64,000 bases of DNA from Histoplasma ohiense (taxonomy: Eukaryota > Ascomycota > Eurotiomycetes > Onygenales > Ajellomycetaceae). Both the position numbers and the translations under genes were made by a program. The notes below the pieces were generated by a model, which had not been told where the DNA came from, did no database searches, and saw nothing but the letters and a program-made list of their open reading frames with translations. Positions 59,304 to 64,000 of the stretch are shown here, piece by piece. The stretch spans positions 6,324,001 to 6,388,000 of the forward strand of contig JAEVHH010000003.1 of assembly GCA_017607445.1 (NCBI GenBank), given 5' to 3'. How positions within the stretch are numbered: the first letter of the stretch is position 1; each line of letters begins with the position of its first letter.

Positions 59304-61227
59304 ATATAAAAAAATTATTAGAACTATATAAATGTGAAGTATGAAATAGAAGAAATTACACAGAAAAATTATTAGAGACTATATATAAGTATAGAATATA
59401 ATAATAGAAATAAATAGATGCAGAAGAGAAGTTGATTGTATAAATAATGAATAGATATAGAAAAGAAATTAATTATATAAATTAACTACTAACAGATACT
59501 AATCTATTATAATACAGCTCTGATATTAATCTTTATTCTTTTCTTTACAGATGTTTTCTATTATATTTACATTTTTTATACTCTTCTCTACATTTATTAC
59601 AATCTATATATATTCATTAATATATTCATTTCATGTGTCTCTGCTCAGTGTGTGGAGATTCTCATTTTCTTAATATATTTGAACAGTTTCAATTCAATGC
59701 ATTATTCTGTACATACTCTATAAACTATCAAATTCAGTATTGTATATATGAGATATATTCAATTCAAATCTTTCATCTATTATTGAGAGATATAGTTGTT
59801 TCTATACTTAACTTATAGTAAGTTGATATAATGTATTCATTTATTATTTTTTTATTATATTATTTTTGTTTATTCTTAACTCTTTTCATTATGTTCTTGC
59901 TACTGCTATTTCTATATATATATATATATATGAATGTATGTATTTTGTACATATTCTTCTCTCTTTCTTTTTCTTCTTAGCAATTAGCTATTATTATTAC
60001 TACTACAATTACTATTATTATTATCATTCACTACACTATTTACTATCTTTCACTATTCACTTTTCACACTGTCATCAATTCTCATAGTTAAGCTGTTATA
60101 CTGTGATATATACTATGAAAACTATCTATCTCATCTATTTTACACTGTTATTTATTTTTCAAGAACTGTATTGATTGCTGAGCTCTCAATTATAAATATA
60201 TCTGTAATATTAAATATTATTATTTGACAACTGTCACTGCAGTTTCCACAGTAGATGAGTTTGCTGATTATATATATATAAATTTACTGAATCAGTTGAT
60301 TTTTGATGATTTTAATCTTTAAATTAATTCAACTATTTCTGAATCAGTTGTTAATTCTTTAATTATTTACAGTTGTTAATCTATTCTCTGTGACTTTCAC
60401 TTCTATCTTTATCATTGTCAATTATTTAATTTTAATTAAATGAATGTTTACTGATCTCTCTGCAGAGCTAAACATTGAATTGATAAATGTGTAGATAAAT
60501 TATCAAAAATTTTTCAGTATTTTTCATATAATGTATAAAAGATGCTGTGAGATTATTATCTGTCAGAGAATTTTCATCAGAGCTATATAAACTATTTAAT
60601 AACAATATAATTGATATAAAGTATTTCTATAGATATATTTAAAACTACAACTCTGTTCTGATATTTATATCTTTTAAATATAAATAGAATTCATATCTTG
60701 ATTATTTGATTATTGATGATTTGATATTATTTCAAATACAGAGAAAACTCTATCATCTGTAAGAACTATTAGAGTCTGAATCAGATGAAAATATCTGTTT
60801 TATATAAATATAAATTTTATCATATATTCTAATATATTTAATTATATTTATATTATATTATTTACTGTTTACTCATTTGCTTTTCTATATTTTTCTGTTA
60901 TATTGTTGACTGCTAATATTTCTAAGATTAATTCTTTTATTCAATTTTATCAGTTTATATAAAAAATACTATAAGACAGCTCTGCTGTATGTATTGATTT
61001 GAACTCTATTATATAACTGAAGATAGATAATGATCACTGCTGAGAGAATCTATCTATTGTTTCAGAAATTGCAATTATTATACAGAATATTTTCAACAAC
61101 TCTCATCATTTTTATATTATTCTTCAGATACTACAATAATTTAGTGCTGATTTGAGTTTTATATATATTAACATGTCTATAAGAGTCTGAAGTGCACTAT
61201 TCTCTGTATCATTGATCTCATTACATT
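58694..61227. other. Sharply bounded AT-rich, CpG-free, gene-free island
   Basis: About 2.5 kb of highly AT-rich DNA without supportable genes. From about 59310 to 61225 I saw no CpG and only single CC and GG dinucleotides, whereas CpA, CpT, ApG and TpG are common. The block ends abruptly near 61228 in GC-richer sequence. Includes an alternating TA run at about 59913-59931. Confidence 0.8.
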
Positions 61228-61860
61228 CACCCGAGGGATTAAACGGCGCGTTTTCAAGCTGGATAAGCGAGCGCAAGCGAGCGATTGCGGCTTGTAACTA
61301 TGGATATTAATAAACATATTTTCAGATATGAATGTCAAATATTTGGCAATTTTATGGGAAAAACGTTGGGTGGCTGAAGCCGTTCTTTGGAACGGAAATT
61401 CTATACTCCGGGCTCGTTATTTCCAACTTTAGCTAGTTACATGTATAACTAAACATTGAATGTTAACAAATACTACAAGAGGAGGATCTATATCTTGACG
61501 CTGCGTAAAGAACTTTCGTCAGTGGACCTAATGACTTGATTTCGTTTATCTACTCATCCTTTTACGTTTGGCCTTTTCCTGCCCGCATCCGCAAAGCTCC
61601 CAAGATACAAGGCCATCAGCTCTGGAACAGAAACAATGGCCTCTGAATGAGCGAATAATAGAGGAAAAGAGTATGATTACAATTTTCGACCGCGTGCCAA
61701 AGCATATTTTATGGGCTGTTCTTGCATGAATTCCTGCTATTTGCTCCGATATACACATTTCCTTATATCGATTGTACGAATTCCAACCGCATCTTAGTTA
61801 ACCACCACAAACTAGTTAACCAAAAAACGCCCCTGAATACATGTATTTCTAAACTCCGCC
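61228..61860. other. Boundary sequence and PIG-M promoter
   Basis: Starts with an abrupt switch to CpG-containing DNA (CCCGAGGGATTAAACGGCGC, then a direct repeat AAGCGAGCG at 61265-61273 and 61275-61283). The rest is the 5' region of the downstream gene. No gene seen. Confidence 0.45.
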
Positions 61861-63279
61861 ATGCCGTCTATATTTGGTTCCCCAACTCTAGTCTTTTCTG
61901 CTGCAGTTATCCTTCGTGTTATTCTCCTCTTCTATGGTCTTTTTCAAGATTCCCACTCTCCCGTGAAATACACCGACATCGACTACTTCGTTTTCACAGA
62001 TGCAGCGAAGTTCGTCTCGCAGGGTCGCTCTCCCTACGAACGAGCCACATACCGCTACACCCCGTTGTTGGCGTGGCTCCTGGTCCCGACTGCATGGGGT
62101 GGTAGCTTATGGTCCGCCTTTGGCAAAGCATTGTTTGCCTTTGCCGACATCGTGGCTGGCTGGTTGATTGTCCGAGTTCTCCGCCAGCAGCGTCATCTGA
62201 ATATGGACATGCCACGCGCTCTCAAGTACGCTAGCATCTGGCTACTTAATCCCATGGTTGCTACAATTAGTACAAGGGGCAGTTCAGAGGGCCTATTGGG
62301 TGTCATGGTCATTGCACTGGTTTGGGCTGTTTTAGAAAAGCGAATCGTGCTGGCTGGCGCGCTCCTTGGCCTTGGGGTTCATTTTAAGATTTATCCATTC
62401 ATCTACGCCCCATCGATAATATGGATGCTGGATGAGGGCGGGAGCCATGTAGGAGAGATATCGAATTTGTCATTGTCATCCATGATTAATTGGCTACCCA
62501 AGTTTTTCAACCCGTCCCGCATCCTTCTCACCTTCACCTCTCTCTGTGTCTTTTCCGCCCTCAACCTCTCCATGTACGTCACCTACGGCCTTCCATTCAT
62601 GCAGCATACCTACCTACACCATCTCACCCGTGTTGATCATCGGCATAATTTCTCACCCTACAATATGCTCCTTTATCTCTCTTCCTCCTCGACTGCAAGA
62701 GGCACGTCTCTAGGAAGCAACCTAGAGTCAGTGGCTTTCATCCCCCAACTTGCCCTCTCCGCCGCTTTAATCCCGGTTGCTTTGGCCAAGAAAGATCTAG
62801 CAGGCACCATGCTAGCGCAAACTTTTGCGTTTGTCACGTTCAACAAGGTCTGCACGAGTCAGGTTCGTACTAATCATTTTCATTTTGTTTTTTACATTTA
62901 TTTTTCAAGCCCCTTCCTCCACTATGGGGCTCTTAAGATCTAATACAAAATACAGTATTTCCTCTGGTATATGATCTTCCTCCCGCTCTATCTTCCATAT
63001 TCTCTCTTCGTAAAAAAACCACTCCTCGGCATCAGCGCCCTCACTCTTTGGATAGGCGGCCAGGCGCTCTGGCTCTATCAGGGTTTCCGTCTCGAGTTCC
63101 ATGGCCTCTCTACTTTCGCTCCAGGCCTCTTTCTCGCTTCATTAATATTCTTCCTAGTCAACGTTTGGATCTTAGGTATTATTGTTGCTGATGTCGCCGT
63201 CCAGTCAGTGAGTTGTTTTGCCATGCGCGCCAGTGGAGATCCGAGCAAAGCAACAAAAACAGCAAGGGACCAGAAATGA
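61861..63279 (+). CDS. GPI14: GPI mannosyltransferase 1 (PIG-M/Gpi14)
   Basis: Endoplasmic-reticulum enzyme adding the first mannose to GPI anchor precursors from dolichol-phosphate-mannose (GT50 family). Exons 61861-62862 and 62956-63279, phase 0, give 441 aa with multiple membrane spans. Family evidence: YTDIDYFVFTDAA with the DXD-like D39-I40-D41 in the first lumenal loop, SPYERATYRYTPLLAW, KYASIWLLNPMVATISTRGS, SSEGLLGVMVIAL, GVHFKIYPFIYAPSI, LHHLTRVDHRHNFSPYNMLL and FNKVCTSQ|YFLWYMIFLPLYLP across the intron. The C-terminus is hydrophilic with basic residues. The intron uses the less usual donor gttcgt and acceptor aatacag, which restores the conserved SQYFLWY. Confidence 0.95.
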
Positions 63280-64000
63280 GGGAGATGCCTGGTTCGTTTG
63301 AAATTTCTTTGCTACATGCATGATTCTGGTAGATAATGTAGCGCTTTGTGGGGTAATTGACTGGTTGCTTTGGCGAGTCCTGGCTTTACTCTGGCAAGCG
63401 TAAAGCATGTGCCAATATGATATGTAGGTAATTATAAGGAGCGTGCAGTGGGTGATACCGTCCCTTACGCATCGGAGATAAGGAACTTCCGTTGGCGCTC
63501 ATGTTGTTTGTTATTCACTCGTGATGTTCCTTACCATACGATGCGCTCTATGTCGAACTTTTAGAATAATTAATGAATCAAGCAAGCTTCAACCAGGCAT
63601 TGGCTGTATTTTGGTAATTATAAAAGTAAAGAGGCCTTTCATTGAAGTTTGAAATAGGCAATCCTAACGCCAAGCTGGAAGTCAGGAGAAATCAGCCTCT
63701 CTAGAAAGGAGACCTCCAGCACCGCAAACTGAATAAAGCTGCGCAACGAAAAGAGATTGAGCAAACAAGAGATAACACATTTGGCAAAGCTGAGCTTGAA
63801 CGCCGCACAGGTTTCGAAAGGGAAATATATTAGCACAGATTAGGACGCGGAAGAAAATAGTAAAAATAAATCTCAAAAAAGGAACAAAAAAAAAAAAAAA
63901 ACCGAAAGGCGTGAAGGAAAGGAAAACAACGGAAAGACAATATGGCTGGAAATCAGGGGACTTAGGCTGGATTCATCATAGCTTTGATTTGTCAGCGATG
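63280..64000. other. Right edge, no gene seen
   Basis: 3' flank of PIG-M. A-run at about 63884-63901. Short open frames at the edge carry no signature. Confidence 0.4.

Noticed and set aside
59633..60087. Open frames in the AT-rich island
   Set aside because: Composition alone explains them; Tyr/Ile/Asn-rich translations have no family features.

Overview
This is a nuclear segment of a filamentous ascomycete. The genes carry short spliceosomal introns (mostly 57-150 nt) with GTRNGT-type donors and CTAAC/CTGAC branch sites, and the proteins are typical of Eurotiomycetes. The gene set, together with abrupt AT-rich islands, fits Onygenales (dimorphic-fungus relatives) best. That placement is an inference, not a proof. 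I joined exons by hand, checking reading phase at every splice, so most models below differ from single open reading frames.

Layout. 1-6.2 kb: the 5' end of a kinesin-5 (bimC), a PHAF1/UPF0183 protein and the mitochondrial isoleucyl-tRNA synthetase. 6.6-11.3 kb: one large seven-exon uncharacterised protein (1399 aa) that looks like two or more genes until spliced. 12.8-13.9 kb: an opsin-fold protein that has lost the retinal lysine and has a frameshifted tail. 14.3-16.5 kb: a conserved fungal protein of unknown role. 17.7-21.9 kb: ribosomal protein uS5 (with teloboxes in its promoter), Sym1/Mpv17 and eIF4E. 23.2-26.3 kb: an ACSF3-type acyl-CoA synthetase, divergent from a BolA protein. 27.6-29.0 kb: an Sso1-type syntaxin. 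32.0-33.9 kb: nicotinate phosphoribosyltransferase.

34-43.9 kb is almost gene-free, with microsatellites and long low-complexity tracts. 43.9-46.5 kb holds an uncharacterised nuclear-looking protein and a frameshifted fungal rhodopsin-domain membrane protein. It is followed by a MITE-like inverted-repeat element and a diverged copy of a repeat also found near 11.6 kb. 49.3-56.9 kb: Sam37, a ZIP zinc transporter, a three-repeat RPEL protein and a translin-family (TRAX) protein. 58.7-61.2 kb is a sharply bounded AT-rich, CpG-free block that opens with a near-perfect 305-bp tandem duplication. 61.9-63.3 kb encodes GPI mannosyltransferase PIG-M.

There is no operon-like or single-pathway logic. 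Most genes are housekeeping: translation (uS5, eIF4E, IleRS), mitochondrial biogenesis (IleRS, Sam37, Sym1, BolA), secretion and surface (Sso1, PIG-M) and NAD salvage. The unusual parts are the degenerate opsin-like gene, the large uncharacterised protein, the frameshifted rhodopsin-domain gene and the repeat/AT-rich sequence.
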